A stretch of DNA of 64,000 bases from Octadecabacter temperatus (GCF_001187845.1 NZ_CP012160.1:2294001-2358000), one strand, 5' to 3'. Positions 36,878-48,200 are shown, counted from the first letter of the stretch. Numbers and translations: made by a program. Notes: generated by a model not told the origin, from the sequence alone.

Positions 36878-37879
36878 CTATTCGGGTTTTGGGCTGCCAC
36901 CAAAGAGCCCCGTCAGCGCGCGTTTCACAAGAGACGTCACCGAAGGTTTGGATTCCGCCACAAAGCCCATTGGACGACACACCTCCATCGCGGCGACGCC
37001 GACCCGCGCGGTAAGCGCGCCATTGATTACGCCTTCGCCAAAACGACGCGAAACCTTGGACAACACGCCACCACCGGCAACGGATCCAATCAAATCATCA
37101 CCAACCGCAACCGCGCCCGTCGCCACAAGATGTGACAGAACCTGTTTCGTAAGCCGCCACGACCCCAACGTGCCAGATCGCCCGCCATAGATTTCAGCGA
37201 TCCGTCGGATCATTCGCATATTAGCCGTCAGGGCCGTGAACACATCCGCCAGAGCCAGTGGAACAATCGCAGTCACAGTTGCGACTTGCCGCGCTGCTAC
37301 TTCAACTTCTAGGCGGGCACGGGCATCAAGCGGGGACAGAATCGTGGTTTCCGCCAAGCCCAACAGTCCATCAGTATCCAGAACATCACCCTGCCGTTCC
37401 GCGAACGCTTCGCGACCCCATTGGGTATCATCACGCCCACGATAAAGTGCCGTAATTTGCGCTGTGACTTCGCGTGCGCGGCTTAAATTGTGATCCGACA
37501 AAGCCTCAGCCGCGCCGAGCTGAATGCGATCCACACGACGCAAGCGCCCGAAGGCCGCCAATTCGCGCAACGCAATAAGCAACAAAACAGCGCAGAAAAG
37601 ACCTACAAGACCAACCGCGATCCAACCCAAAATCGGGGACCGTGCAAGTAGCCCAGTGACAAAATCCCACACCGCAACACCGACGAAAAACCCCACAAGC
37701 GAGACCAGCAAACCCCAAAACCAACGTGCCAATCGGTTTGGGCGCTTGGCGGCCATGCTCGCAACGCGCTGCATGGCGGCGGGGGTTGCAGCAACGTCCA
37801 ACTCAGGAACGGGCGGCGCAGTAGACGGCGTAACGTCATCATTGTCTTCAAGGTCAAAAAGAACCGGACCGTTTGTCAT
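36878..37879 (-). CDS. YcjF family membrane protein (DUF697)
   Basis: 333 residues. Two close membrane helices (about 53-72 and 83-105) follow an acidic, Pro-rich lead. The later part (LSPLDARARLEVEVAARQVATVTAIVPLALADVFTALTANMRMIRRIAEIYGGR) is the DUF697 signature. YcjF works with YcjX, whose gene overlaps it by ATGA. The two are stress-induced in other proteobacteria. Confidence 0.88.
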   Translation of the reverse strand: MTNGPVLFDLEDNDDVTPSTAPPVPELDVAATPAAMQRVASMAAKRPNRLARWFWGLLVSLVGFFVGVAVWDFVTGLLARSPILGWIAVGLVGLFCAVLLLIALRELAAFGRLRRVDRIQLGAAEALSDHNLSRAREVTAQITALYRGRDDTQWGREAFAERQGDVLDTDGLLGLAETTILSPLDARARLEVEVAARQVATVTAIVPLALADVFTALTANMRMIRRIAEIYGGRSGTLGSWRLTKQVLSHLVATGAVAVGDDLIGSVAGGGVLSKVSRRFGEGVINGALTARVGVAAMEVCRPMGFVAESKPSVTSLVKRALTGLFGGSPKPE

Positions 37880-39291
37880 AACTTGTCCCCCAACAAAAAT
37901 TGCGTTGCGCGATCAAGTCGGATGTGAGGTGGCCCGTCCCCCGGTTTCAGGGTCAGCGGCGCGGGTGCAAAACGCATCACTTCGTAATCCGCATCGAGCC
38001 AGTTTTCAGCGCCCGATCGGGCGGGCCCCAGCAAATGGGCAGGATCACTGGGGAGCGTACCGGGATAGAACGCTGCCTGTTTATCCGCATCCAAAAGTTG
38101 ACCACGCACAACACCAAGGTTCGCGCCATTATGGTTGCGGGTATCCTCAACCGTAGTGCGCAACGCGGCAATGGACATCGCGTTTGTCGTAGCACCTGAA
38201 AACTCAGCGCGGTCTTGCGCGTCGCGTAGCAAGGCCTGCGTTATGGCCGTCAGTTGCGGATGTTGTTGGTGGTGCAGGTGGTCCGCTTTTGTCGCGGCGA
38301 AAAGGATCTTGTCGATACGACGGCCCTGGAACAATTGACTAAGAAAACTGTTCCGCCCCGGTCGGAATGCCCCCAGAATATCGCCCATCGCGCGGCGCAT
38401 ATCCTCAACCGCTTGCGGGCCAGCATGAATCGCACCCAACACATCCACCAAGACAATCTGGCGGTCTATCTTGGCGAAGTGATCGCGAAAGAACGGGCGG
38501 ACAACGTTTTTCTTGTAACTCTCAAAGCGACGCTCAAATTCTCGCCAAAGCGATTTACGTGCCGGCTTATCAACAAGCGGTAGCGGCGCGAAGGTCAGCA
38601 CGGGTGACCCTTCCAGTTCACCGGGCAGCAAGAACCGCCCCGGCGTGCAGTCTGAAAACCCGGCTTCGCGGGCGGTATTCAAATGCGCCGTAAAAGATGC
38701 CGCGAGAGCTTGCGCTTGCGGTTCTTCAAACCCGCTTGCAGGGTCACAGGACGCAAGTTCAGCTGTGAACGCTTCGGAAGCGGGGCGGGTCGGTAGACGC
38801 GACAGAACTTCGGCCGACCATGTCGCAAAGTCTTTGTCCAAAAGGGACAGATCCAACAGCCACTCACCAGGGTAGTCCACAATATCCAAATGCACCGTGC
38901 GCGGCCCCTGTAGCCCGCTGAAGAACCCGCTGGGCTTCACTTTCAGCGACAAACGCAGCTCAGATATACGCTGCGTGCCTTCCGGCCAGAACGGTTGTTT
39001 CGCCGTCAGGGCGGCAAGATGGTTCTCGTAGTCAAAGCGCGGCACAGTATCGTCCGGCTGCGGCTGCAAGTATACCGTTTCGATACGCCCAGACGCCGCC
39101 GCCTGAAGCTGCGGCATGCGCCCACGGTTCAACAGGTTCGCCACCAAGGACGTGATAAACACCGTCTTTCCTGCTCGGCTTAATCCAGTCACCCCAAGGC
39201 GGATCACCGGATCAGTAAACGGGGCCGATAGCGTGTCTGTCACAGCACCAACGCTGCGCGTGATCGTGTCGGCTACGGTTGTGATCACCAC
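37876..39291 (-). CDS. YcjX family GTPase-like ATPase
   Basis: 471 residues. The Walker A loop is GLSRAGKT near residue 37, and LDIVDYPGEWLLDLSLLDK carries the DxPG switch. IDKILFAATKADHLH is the specificity motif (TKAD). VRPFFRDHFAKIDRQIVLVDVLGAI is typical of YcjX. Substrate and partners are unknown apart from YcjF. First gene of the pair. TruA is divergent across a 100-base gap. Confidence 0.9.
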   Translation of the reverse strand: MVITTVADTITRSVGAVTDTLSAPFTDPVIRLGVTGLSRAGKTVFITSLVANLLNRGRMPQLQAAASGRIETVYLQPQPDDTVPRFDYENHLAALTAKQPFWPEGTQRISELRLSLKVKPSGFFSGLQGPRTVHLDIVDYPGEWLLDLSLLDKDFATWSAEVLSRLPTRPASEAFTAELASCDPASGFEEPQAQALAASFTAHLNTAREAGFSDCTPGRFLLPGELEGSPVLTFAPLPLVDKPARKSLWREFERRFESYKKNVVRPFFRDHFAKIDRQIVLVDVLGAIHAGPQAVEDMRRAMGDILGAFRPGRNSFLSQLFQGRRIDKILFAATKADHLHHQQHPQLTAITQALLRDAQDRAEFSGATTNAMSIAALRTTVEDTRNHNGANLGVVRGQLLDADKQAAFYPGTLPSDPAHLLGPARSGAENWLDADYEVMRFAPAPLTLKPGDGPPHIRLDRATQFLLGDKL

Positions 39292-39391
39292 GCTTTGGTA
39301 CCTTTCGAAAACTTGTCCCCGTTAAGATAAGCGCCGCGCCTCACGATGTGTAGGGATTGATTTCACGCGATTGTCCCCCTAAGCCGCCCTT

Positions 39392-40162
39392 ATGCCCCGT
39401 TATGCCCTCAAAATCGAATATGACGGCCAGCCCTATTGTGGTTGGCAACGCCAGCCGAACCTGTCCACAGTTCAGGGCGCGATTGAGGACGCTTTGGCGA
39501 AGCTGGAACCACGTGAACACGCGATTACGGCGGCGGGACGAACGGATACGGGTGTTCATGCGACGGGCCAAGTAGCGCATTGCGATATGGAAAAGGATTG
39601 GGAGCCTTTCCGTTTGTTTGAAGCGCTGAATTACCACCTCAAGCCAGCTCCAGTCGCGATTTCAGCCTGCGTGCGGGTTTCAGAAGACTGGCATGCACGG
39701 TTTTCCGCGCTTGAACGGCGGTATTTGTTCCGCCTCGTCAGCCGCCGTGCGCCGCTGGTTTTGGAAACTGGAAAAATCTGGCAAGTGCGCCAAAAGCTTG
39801 ATCTTGCGGCGATGCAAGAGGGGGCGAACCGCCTGTTGGGGCGTCATGACTTCACAACCTTTCGATCTACAATTTGTCAGGCGAACAGCCCGATGCGCAC
39901 CCTTGATACGCTGGACATTGAACAAATCGAACGCGACGACGGCGCACAAGAATTCCGCTTTCACGTACGTGCGCGGTCCTTCTTGCACAATCAGGTACGC
40001 AGCTTTGTGGGAACACTGGAACGTGTCGGTGCCGGATCGTGGACCCCCGATGACGTGACTGCGGCGTTAGAAGCAAAAGACAGAAACCGTTGCGGGCCCG
40101 TATGCCCTCCGCAAGGATTATACCTCGCGCAAGTGGGTTATCCTGAAGACCCGTTCGCCTAG
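39392..40162 (+). CDS. truA: tRNA pseudouridine(38-40) synthase TruA
   Basis: 256 residues. The catalytic Asp52 is in [14 protein letters not shown], and [16 protein letters not shown] and [17 protein letters not shown] are the remaining family blocks. It makes pseudouridine in the anticodon arm of many tRNAs. Its stop shares CTAG with the convergent DUF3726 gene. Confidence 0.95.
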   Translation: MPRYALKIEYDGQPYCGWQRQPNLSTVQGAIEDALAKLEPREHAITAAGRTDTGVHATGQVAHCDMEKDWEPFRLFEALNYHLKPAPVAISACVRVSEDWHARFSALERRYLFRLVSRRAPLVLETGKIWQVRQKLDLAAMQEGANRLLGRHDFTTFRSTICQANSPMRTLDTLDIEQIERDDGAQEFRFHVRARSFLHNQVRSFVGTLERVGAGSWTPDDVTAALEAKDRNRCGPVCPPQGLYLAQVGYPEDPFA

Positions 40163-40650
40163 TCGTTATCGGTAAGTCCGGCCCCTGCCCCACCAGCACG
40201 CGAGCTTTCGGTTTCGGGAACGTGGGTTTTTACAGCAAGATCATGCAAATGCGTGGATAAGTCCGGCGGGATTATCCGGCGACCAAGCGGTGCATGATCA
40301 GCAGTCGCGCGTTCTTCGAACCGATGGAACGTGGCGCCATTAGATGTCGCGTCCCACACGAGCGTTTTACCGTAATGAACCTCGGCGCGGGTGGCATATG
40401 CTGCGATCAATGCAGCGTCGGCTTCAACGGTGACAGGCCCATTGCTTGCGGTGACGGCATCCAATGCTTGGGGGATTGCAAACGCAGCGCCACCATTTGA
40501 ACAGGGACAGGCCGTAAGTTTATCAAGGTCCAAATACGCAGCCGCCATTGCCAAGTCTTCGGCCAAACCAAGTGGCAAACCACCGCCGCGGGCGGCTTTC
40601 AATACCAGTGCTTCGATCTCATTGGCGGATTTTTCTTGTGCGTCACTCAT
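40159..40650 (-). CDS. DUF3726 family protein
   Basis: 163 residues from ATG at 40650, where it overlaps the upstream gene's stop (ATGA). [31 protein letters not shown] at the N-terminus fits DUF3726, a helical family of unknown function. Last gene of a minus-strand trio with the 548-residue protein and the M19-like protein, with the stop shared with truA. Confidence 0.75.
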   Translation of the reverse strand: MSDAQEKSANEIEALVLKAARGGGLPLGLAEDLAMAAAYLDLDKLTACPCSNGGAAFAIPQALDAVTASNGPVTVEADAALIAAYATRAEVHYGKTLVWDATSNGATFHRFEERATADHAPLGRRIIPPDLSTHLHDLAVKTHVPETESSRAGGAGAGLTDND

Positions 40651-42293
40651 GATGCAAACACCGGAAGCCACCAATCATCGGCGTCACTCAATTCATCGTG
40701 CAACGGTGCACCTTGGCACAAGGTGATCCGCGTCCAACGGTCTGATTTTGGGTCAAATTTCGCGGCACCAAAAAACGCGAGCTTACAGCGTAACATGTCT
40801 ATCGGCAGACAGGTGTCCGCGATTAGGTTGTCCCTTATTTCCGCAAACGGAGCACCATCCAACGACTGAACGCGGCGCATAGCGGCGCGGTGCTCGGGAT
40901 GGAGCGAAAGGAACTCAGCAACGGTTCCATCTTCAGGCAAATCACGCGCCAAACATGCGACTTGGCGCGCAATATCAAGCGGGCTTTCAAGCTCAGCACC
41001 CTGTTCTTCATGGCGTAGGCCAAGGCGCGGTTCGGCCTTCGCCTCAGAGACATACCAAAACTGATGACAGGCATCAGGCGCATCATAATCGCAATGCGCC
41101 CACGCCCAGTCTCGCGCAATCAATGCGTCAACTTCAGCGCAGGTCATGCCTGCATCCAAAGTCACACGACGTTCGGTCGCCATTGCGTCAACCAGATCAT
41201 CCACCAAGTCGCCAAACGGCTCAATCAACAACGCGGCGAGGCATTCTTGTGTATCCACCGAGAAATCCCTCGTCGCTTGCCAAAGCTGTTCAAGCGGCTG
41301 GTGCGACGTCATCAAATCCGGCGTCATCATCGCTGCAACCTTAGGCCATTCGCTGCGCATTCGATCAATTCGCACCTGACCGATTGCGTCAGGCACCTGC
41401 CATTCCGCCAAATGCTGTGCGGCGCGGATCACCAGTGCGTAAAGCGTATCAATTTGTTCGGCGTTCAACCCTTCAACCGCTCGCACACGGGCCAGCGCCG
41501 TTTCGCGTGCTGTAATCCACGCGTTCAAAAGCATCGGATGTGATACAAGAAACGGTGCCATTCCTAGACCTGTAGAATTTCCGATCCCTAGGTGCCTCTT
41601 CAAATGCGGTGCAAGTTTCGCACCACCCACGTGTTCCACCAAATCATGGGTAAACCCGCGGATCAGCCAAACCGCCAGCATTTCAGCCGCAAACGATCCC
41701 CCCATACCGTCGCGTTCGGCAAAGTCAGCGCGATCCGCGATGCCGAACTTTCCGTTCCCGTAGACGGCGGTGGTTCGCATCAAATACCCTGTGTCGCGCA
41801 CAAGCGTTTCATCTGGTTGCTGACCTGCGCGCAGCCTTTCAACCGTATGAGCAAACAGGCGAACGGACTTATTTGCGCGACTTAGAACCAGATCACGCGC
41901 CGTAAATCGCGCGGCTTCTTGTTTCGGGGCAGTTTCCACGATCCGCGCAATTTCACCTGCATCCGGCACGCCGTCATACAGCACATACGCCGTGTCCCAT
42001 GCCGTTGCGATCACACGGTCGGTGCGTTGATCCGCGGGTAAATCCGTCGACACTGCGACAAGCGAATAGACATGACCGCCGAAGGTCAATGAATAAACCG
42101 CGTGGCCAAACCCGCCCGCGTCCATCTCCCAAACAGGGCGTATGACAATTGTATTTTCAGCAGACAATCGGCGCAATAATACCCGCAGAAACGACAACCT
42201 TGTCGGAAAAGACGCCCCCATACGGCGCAGGCGCATCACCTCACTTGGTGGGCGCAGTGGCATCTGGGGTGGGCGTGCGTTGGTGTCCAGCAT
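40647..42293 (-). CDS. Conserved hypothetical protein, 548 residues
   Basis: ATG at 42293 gives a 548-residue cytosolic protein with no signal peptide or membrane helix. Early sequence MPLRPPSEVMRLRRMGASFPTRL is followed by a beta-rich part (VYSLTFGGHVYSLVAVSTDL) and a long helical region. GNSTGLGMAPFLVSHPMLLNAWI around residue 225 and the tryptophan-rich CHQFWYVSEAKAEPRLGLRHEEQ stand out. No family name is known to me. It couples to DUF3726 (ATGA) and has an M19-like gene 78 bases upstream, and the three probably act together. Confidence 0.7.
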   Translation of the reverse strand: MLDTNARPPQMPLRPPSEVMRLRRMGASFPTRLSFLRVLLRRLSAENTIVIRPVWEMDAGGFGHAVYSLTFGGHVYSLVAVSTDLPADQRTDRVIATAWDTAYVLYDGVPDAGEIARIVETAPKQEAARFTARDLVLSRANKSVRLFAHTVERLRAGQQPDETLVRDTGYLMRTTAVYGNGKFGIADRADFAERDGMGGSFAAEMLAVWLIRGFTHDLVEHVGGAKLAPHLKRHLGIGNSTGLGMAPFLVSHPMLLNAWITARETALARVRAVEGLNAEQIDTLYALVIRAAQHLAEWQVPDAIGQVRIDRMRSEWPKVAAMMTPDLMTSHQPLEQLWQATRDFSVDTQECLAALLIEPFGDLVDDLVDAMATERRVTLDAGMTCAEVDALIARDWAWAHCDYDAPDACHQFWYVSEAKAEPRLGLRHEEQGAELESPLDIARQVACLARDLPEDGTVAEFLSLHPEHRAAMRRVQSLDGAPFAEIRDNLIADTCLPIDMLRCKLAFFGAAKFDPKSDRWTRITLCQGAPLHDELSDADDWWLPVFAS

Positions 42294-42370
42294 GCAAACA
42301 CACTGCCAGAGACCGTTCACCAGTCAATATCTAAATCCGACGACATGGCGTACGAAAACGCCCGCAAAGC

Positions 42371-43354
42371 TTAGGAATTGTCGGGACCAAAATTCTCATC
42401 GTAGAAGCGGAACCAGTTGTCGCCCATGACACCATCAACCTCAGCATCGGACATGCCAACAGCACCTAATCCATCACGGATGTTTCCGAAGTCGCGATTG
42501 TCGCCAAACCAGCTTGGCATTGCTGGGAAGCCCGGCGCATCAGCTGATCCTTCGCCGTAATCCATCGCCTTGGACCATCGACCAACGCGCATCCATTCCA
42601 CGATGCTGTCAGGCTGATCTTGGCAAAGGTCCGTTCCAATCCCGAGGTTTTCCGCCCCGTATCGCGACGCGGCTTCGGCCACCATTTCGCAGAAGCTTTC
42701 CAACGTGCAGGCAGAACCATCCTTCAAATGATGCGGATAGACAGAGAACCCCATCATGCCACCACGTGCGACAAGCGGTTTGAACACGTCATCATCGAAA
42801 TTGCGCAACGCGGGATGCCACCAACTTGGATTCGCATGCGTGATCGCAATCGGCCGCGAAGACGCGTCGATCGCTTCCAAGGTTGAGCGATCCCCTGAAT
42901 GGCTCATATCAACGACAAGTCCGACGCGGTTCATCTCGGCGATGGCTTGTTTGCCAAATCGGGTTAAGCCAGCGTCATAGTCTTCATAACAACCCGTAGC
43001 GAGCAGGGACTGGTTATTATAGGTCAATTGCATAAAGCGGACACCAAGTTGGTGCACGATTTCAATCAGGCCGATGTCATCCTCAATCGGGCTAGGGTTC
43101 TGGAAACCAAAGAAAATCGCGGTGCGCCCTGTCGCGCGTGCGGTCGCTACATCTGCAGCAACTGTCCCACGCATGATCAAATCAGGGAACTGTTCGAAAC
43201 GACGGTTCCAAGCCTCGAGTTGCAGCACCATTTCACGAAAACTCTCGTGATAGGTAATCGTCACATGAACCGCATCAACGCCACCTTCGCGCATCTGGCG
43301 AAAGACCTTTTCAGACCAATTGGCGTATTGCAGATTATCAATCAAATATCCCAT
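42371..43354 (-). CDS. M19 dipeptidase-like protein with altered metal site
   Basis: 327 residues with GGGCAGGG upstream of the ATG. The later M19 blocks are intact: VVDMSHSGD and IAITHANPSWWHPALRN supply the two His that bind zinc in renal dipeptidase. The N-terminal HxD motif (DGHND) is absent, the equivalent region reading LIDNLQYANWSEK, and the bridging Glu appears as Gln in FGFQNPSPIEDD. One metal site is therefore probably lost, and the substrate need not be a dipeptide. Related M19-like genes sit near dimethylglycine genes in Pseudomonas as I remember. The annotation "membrane dipeptidase" should be taken as a family label only. Confidence 0.8.
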   Translation of the reverse strand: MGYLIDNLQYANWSEKVFRQMREGGVDAVHVTITYHESFREMVLQLEAWNRRFEQFPDLIMRGTVAADVATARATGRTAIFFGFQNPSPIEDDIGLIEIVHQLGVRFMQLTYNNQSLLATGCYEDYDAGLTRFGKQAIAEMNRVGLVVDMSHSGDRSTLEAIDASSRPIAITHANPSWWHPALRNFDDDVFKPLVARGGMMGFSVYPHHLKDGSACTLESFCEMVAEAASRYGAENLGIGTDLCQDQPDSIVEWMRVGRWSKAMDYGEGSADAPGFPAMPSWFGDNRDFGNIRDGLGAVGMSDAEVDGVMGDNWFRFYDENFGPDNS

Positions 43355-43489
43355 CTGCGCACCCTGCCCCTACTGCGCAAAAAATACCAGAAAATGTGAT
43401 CGGCAGAAGCACGCTTAAAGGGGCTTTGCCGTTTCGTTGCGCTTCGGCCTCGGGTATGAAGGACAAAAGACGAGTGTAGAGCGGGTAAC

Positions 43490-45271
43490 ATGCGCAATCT
43501 GATCACAACATTGGCGCTGACAGCGTGTTTGGCCCCTAACGTCCTAGGGGCCCAAGAAGTGCGTTTGGATGCGCCAAATGCCAGCGATGATTTGCGCACG
43601 TCCCTAACGGCGGCATCGTTAAGCCTAGCCCTGTCGCGCGATGGGGCCGTCGCACCGCAGGACTATATCGCTGCCGCACGCGCTGACTATCGCCGCCTTT
43701 TAACGGGTTTGTATTCCGAAGGATATTTCGGCGGAACAATTTCTATTCTTGTCGATGGGGTCGAGGCCTCACAGATCGACCCACTGATACCGCGAAATTC
43801 CGTGTCCACTGTTGTGCTTTCCGTATCTACGGGTCCGCAATTTACGTTCGGACGCGCCGACATCGCACCACTGGCAAGCGGCACACAATTGCCCGAGGCC
43901 TTTAGTACAGGAAACGTCGCCCGCACGGCTGACATCAGTGATGCCGCCAGTGCCGCTGTCAGCGGATGGCGCGATGTTGGGCATCCTTTGGCGGACGTCA
44001 CAGGACAGAGCATCACCGCACGCCACCCTGATGAGCAGCTAAATGTATCGGTCATCGTTGATCCCGGTCCTGAGCTGACGTTTGGGAACGTCACAGTCTC
44101 CGGAAACGAGGCCGTACGCACGGAGCGGGTGCTTGCCATTGCAGGTCTGCCAGCTGGTACGTTTGACCCAGCGATGATCACGCGTGCCGAAACCAACCTG
44201 CGCCGCACCGGTGCGTTCAGCTCTGCCGCGATTATCGAAGGGGATACCGCCGAAGGCACCACGTTGCCGTTGACCCTGTCAGTGGTTGAGCAGACACCCC
44301 GTCGCGTTGGGGCGGGGATTGAATATTCCACAGTTTCCGGTCTGACACTGTCCGGCTTCTGGTTGCATCGAAACCTATTGGGCGGGGCTGAACGGTTTCG
44401 CGTTGATGGGGAGATCACAGGGCTTACGGGCAGTACGGGCGGAATTGACTACGCGCTCGGGGCCACGTTCTTACGGCCTGCAACATTTCGCCAAGACACA
44501 GATTTCTACACAAACGCCTACGCCGAACAATTGGACGAACCTTCGTTCTTCCAGCGTGATGCAAGCATTGAAGCCGGTATTATCCGCCGCATCCACGATG
44601 ATGTGACGCTCGAATTTGGCTTAGGCTATACGGTGGGGGAAATTTCAGATTCACTGGGTGATCGTACCTACAACCTTATCTATGCACCGATTGAAGGAAC
44701 CATTGATCGCCGCGATGACGCACTCGACCCGAACAGCGGATATTACGCCAACCTTCTTGTTTCCCCATTTGTTGGGCTGAATGGCACCGACAGCGGGTTT
44801 CGGATTATCGGTGACGGCCGCGTCTATCGCAGCTTTGGTGAAAACGACGGCGTGACGCTGGCGTTTCGCAGTCAGATAGGTTCGATCGTCGGCGCAGATG
44901 CCGCGAGCGTCCCTGCAAGTTATCTGTTTTTCTCCGGTGGCGGCGGCACTGTCCGGGGGCAGCCTTACCAATCGCTTGCGGTTGATCTTGGTGGTGGCAA
45001 CGAAATCGGCGGAACGTCCTTCTTTGGTGCGCAACTAGAAGCACGCGTTGATGTCACGGACACCATCGGCGTCGTTGGCTTTGTCGACACCGGATTTATC
45101 GGTGCGGACGACATCCCATTTGAAAACGGTGATTGGCATTCAGGTGCGGGGCTAGGTCTACGCTACAATACGGGCATCGGTCCTATCCGCCTTGACCTTG
45201 CGACGCCAACTTCGGGTGATAGCGCTGGTGAGCGGTTGGAAGTCTATATCGGCATCGGGCAGGCATTCTGA
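43490..45271 (+). CDS. tamA: Translocation and assembly module TamA (Omp85 family)
   Basis: 593 residues. A signal peptide (MRNLITTLALTACLAPNVLGA) leads to POTRA domains (GPQFTFGRADIAPL, PGPELTFGNVTVSGNEAVRTERVLAIAGLPAG) and a C-terminal beta barrel ending in ...ERLEVYIGIGQAF with terminal Phe. YLFFSGGGGTVRGQPYQSL carries the VRG(F/Y) motif of Omp85 proteins. TamA inserts certain proteins, such as autotransporters, in the outer membrane. Overlaps tamB by one base (TGATG). Confidence 0.93.
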   Translation: MRNLITTLALTACLAPNVLGAQEVRLDAPNASDDLRTSLTAASLSLALSRDGAVAPQDYIAAARADYRRLLTGLYSEGYFGGTISILVDGVEASQIDPLIPRNSVSTVVLSVSTGPQFTFGRADIAPLASGTQLPEAFSTGNVARTADISDAASAAVSGWRDVGHPLADVTGQSITARHPDEQLNVSVIVDPGPELTFGNVTVSGNEAVRTERVLAIAGLPAGTFDPAMITRAETNLRRTGAFSSAAIIEGDTAEGTTLPLTLSVVEQTPRRVGAGIEYSTVSGLTLSGFWLHRNLLGGAERFRVDGEITGLTGSTGGIDYALGATFLRPATFRQDTDFYTNAYAEQLDEPSFFQRDASIEAGIIRRIHDDVTLEFGLGYTVGEISDSLGDRTYNLIYAPIEGTIDRRDDALDPNSGYYANLLVSPFVGLNGTDSGFRIIGDGRVYRSFGENDGVTLAFRSQIGSIVGADAASVPASYLFFSGGGGTVRGQPYQSLAVDLGGGNEIGGTSFFGAQLEARVDVTDTIGVVGFVDTGFIGADDIPFENGDWHSGAGLGLRYNTGIGPIRLDLATPTSGDSAGERLEVYIGIGQAF

Positions 45272-48200
45272 TGCGGATCGTCCTTGGCTTAGTATTGGTT
45301 GTTTGGGCGGGCTGCGCTTATTCGCAGACCACCGAAGAAGACCGCGACTATATTACGGGTCTCATCGAAGACACCATTTCAAACGACGACATGATCGTCC
45401 GCTTGGACAATTTCGAGGGTGCGCTCAGTTCTGAGGCGACAGCGGATGCTATTACAATTGCCGATCCTGATGGGATTTGGCTGCGCCTTGATGGGCTGAC
45501 GATTGCGTGGAACCGGTCCGCGCTTTTGTCGGGCCGCGTTGAGGTCGAAACCTTGAGTGCCGAGCGCATCGAATTGATCCGCGTTCCTGCCTCAAATGAC
45601 AGCACGACCGACTTGTCAGACGCACAAGCCACGCCTTTCAGCTTGCCTGAATTACCTGTGTCCATCGATCTTGGCACCGTGTCAGCGGATGAAATTGTAC
45701 TGCCAGAAGCATTACTGGGCGAACCCATCACGGCGCAATTCGAAGGGTCTTTGGAACTGGGGAATGGCGCTGGAAACGCCGACTTCACATTAGAACGAAC
45801 TGACGGCAAAACAGGCAACATTTCCGTAGATGCTTCCTTTGAAAACACCACACGTCAACTGACCCTGAACCTATTAGCGCATGAGGGTCAAAACGGAATC
45901 GCAGCGCGCCTGCTTAGCCTGCCTGACCGCCCCGCTGTTCGTCTAGAAATCGTCGGTGATGCGCCGCTTGAAAACTTTACAGGTGACATTGCGCTGGCGA
46001 CAGACGGCGTGGATCGTGTGACCGGAACCGTCGCGTTATCCCGCCCAACGGATAGCGCGGACCAAGATTTCAACATTGCGTTAAACGGTGATTTGCGCCC
46101 AATGCTGGCCGACCAGTATGACCCTTTCTTTGGCCCCGAGACGAGCCTTCGCGTCCAAGGAGCCGCCCCCAGCGAAGGCGGCGTGCATCTTTCCAATCTG
46201 ATCGTCTCTGCCGATCAGATCGTGTTGCGCGGTTCCGCAAGCATCGACGCGCAAGGCTGGCCTCAGACGATAGATCTGCGTGGTCGGCTTGGGTCCGGTG
46301 ACACCACCCGAGTTTTGCTGCCAATCGCGGGCGACCCGATAGAGGTCAGCGGAATGTCACTGAATGTGCAATATGATGAGGCCGACGGCGACGCGTGGAC
46401 AGGCGCATTCGATATCACATCGCTGACACGAACCGGCGTTTCTGTTGACGCACTTGCACTTTCAGGTGGCGGTGTAATTTCCCCAAGCATCGACGGATCG
46501 CGCGGTCGTTTTTCTGCGGACCTGAACTATGCCGCGCGAGGCCTCGCACTTGATGATGCGGCCTTAAGCGAGGCGATTGGAACAGATATCGAAGGTACGC
46601 TGGATGTCGGGCGATTGTCTGACGGCCCTTTTGTGGTGCGTGAACTCACGCTTGATGGAGCGGGAATTCAAGCGTTTGGGTTGGCCTACATAAACGGCCC
46701 TGACGATCGGTTCCAAACCCGTGCCGAGCTTTCCGTGACGGCGGATGACTTTAGCCGTTTCGCGGCGCTGATCGACGTAGATTTGTCCGGTAGCGGCGCG
46801 GTTGAGCTTTCAGGCACATCGCAGCCATTTGACGGTATTTTCGACATAGACATTGCAGCGCAAACAAATGACCTCGCGGTTGGCATGCCCCAAGTCGATC
46901 CGCTTTTGGCGGGCGAAGGAACGCTGGCCTTTCAAGTGGCGCGCGACACCGAGGGCACACGGTTAAGCGACATTCACATTCGCAACGAAGCGGTTGAGGC
47001 GTCTGGCGAAGCTGAGATTACAGCGCAATCCGCAACTGCCAATTTCGTCGCACAGATTGCAGACCTGAACATCGTAACGCCTGAACTTTCGGGCCCTGCA
47101 ACGCTGCGCGCTGATCTGCAAACCGATGCTGAAGGTGTGATTGCGCTGGACGCAAACCTTGCAGCGCCACGTGTAAACGCATCAGCCACCGGTACGGCGT
47201 CGCCACTTGACGGCGGGTATGTTTTACAAACCGATGCGACCCTTTCGGTCGATAACCTCAGCGCCTATGGCAACATCATTGGGCAACGCATCGGCGGCGG
47301 CTTGTCGCTGGAAATGGACGGCGATTACACGACAACAACTGGTGTGCTGAACGCAGACGTTGCGGCCCGCACACAAGACCTACGCGTTGGACCGACGACG
47401 CTTGATCCTGTTTTGGCCGGGCTGGGTCGCGTGTCCGCAAACGTCAGCCTATCCGAGGCACGCCGCCTGCGCGTTGATGCCCTTGATGTCGTGTTTCCAA
47501 ACCTGACAGCAAACGGGGCGGTCGCGACGTCCGGAAGCGACACCACTGCCAGCCTATCTGTTCGGTTGCGCGATATTGCCCTTCTGGTTTCTGATTTCTC
47601 TGGTCCATTAGTTGCGGAAATTTCCGCAAACCAAGATGCAGCGGGCTGGAATGTAACTGGTGATGCAACTGGTCCCGTTGGCACTTCGGCACGAACAACG
47701 GGCCGTGTCTCTAACGATGGTCAGCTAGATTTGAACGTCACAGGCTCCGCACCGCTTGCGCTCGCAAATGTGTACATCGACCCACGTCAGATCAACGGTC
47801 TGGCCCGGTTTGATCTAACCGTGAACGGCCCCGCCGCCCTTTCATCCGTGCGCGGCCCCGTCACGATCTCTGACACACGCCTTGCTGCACCCAACCTGCG
47901 CCAAGCGATCGAAGACCTGAACGGCACCATACAGCTGGCGGGTGGAACCGCGCGCCTTGATCTGTCTGCGGTTCATCCCGACGGCGGCACGCTGGCGCTA
48001 TCTGGCCCTGTCGACCTTGAACCACCCTATCAAGCCGCCCTCAACGCGCAACTCAACGACATCGTCTTGCGTGATCCAACCTTGTATCGAACAACGGCAA
48101 CTGGGCAGGTAACCGTAAATGGCCCGCTAACGGGAGGCGCTGAAATCGCCGGAACCATCGACATCGGCGCTACTGAGGTTCAGGTGCCGTCCACGGGCGT

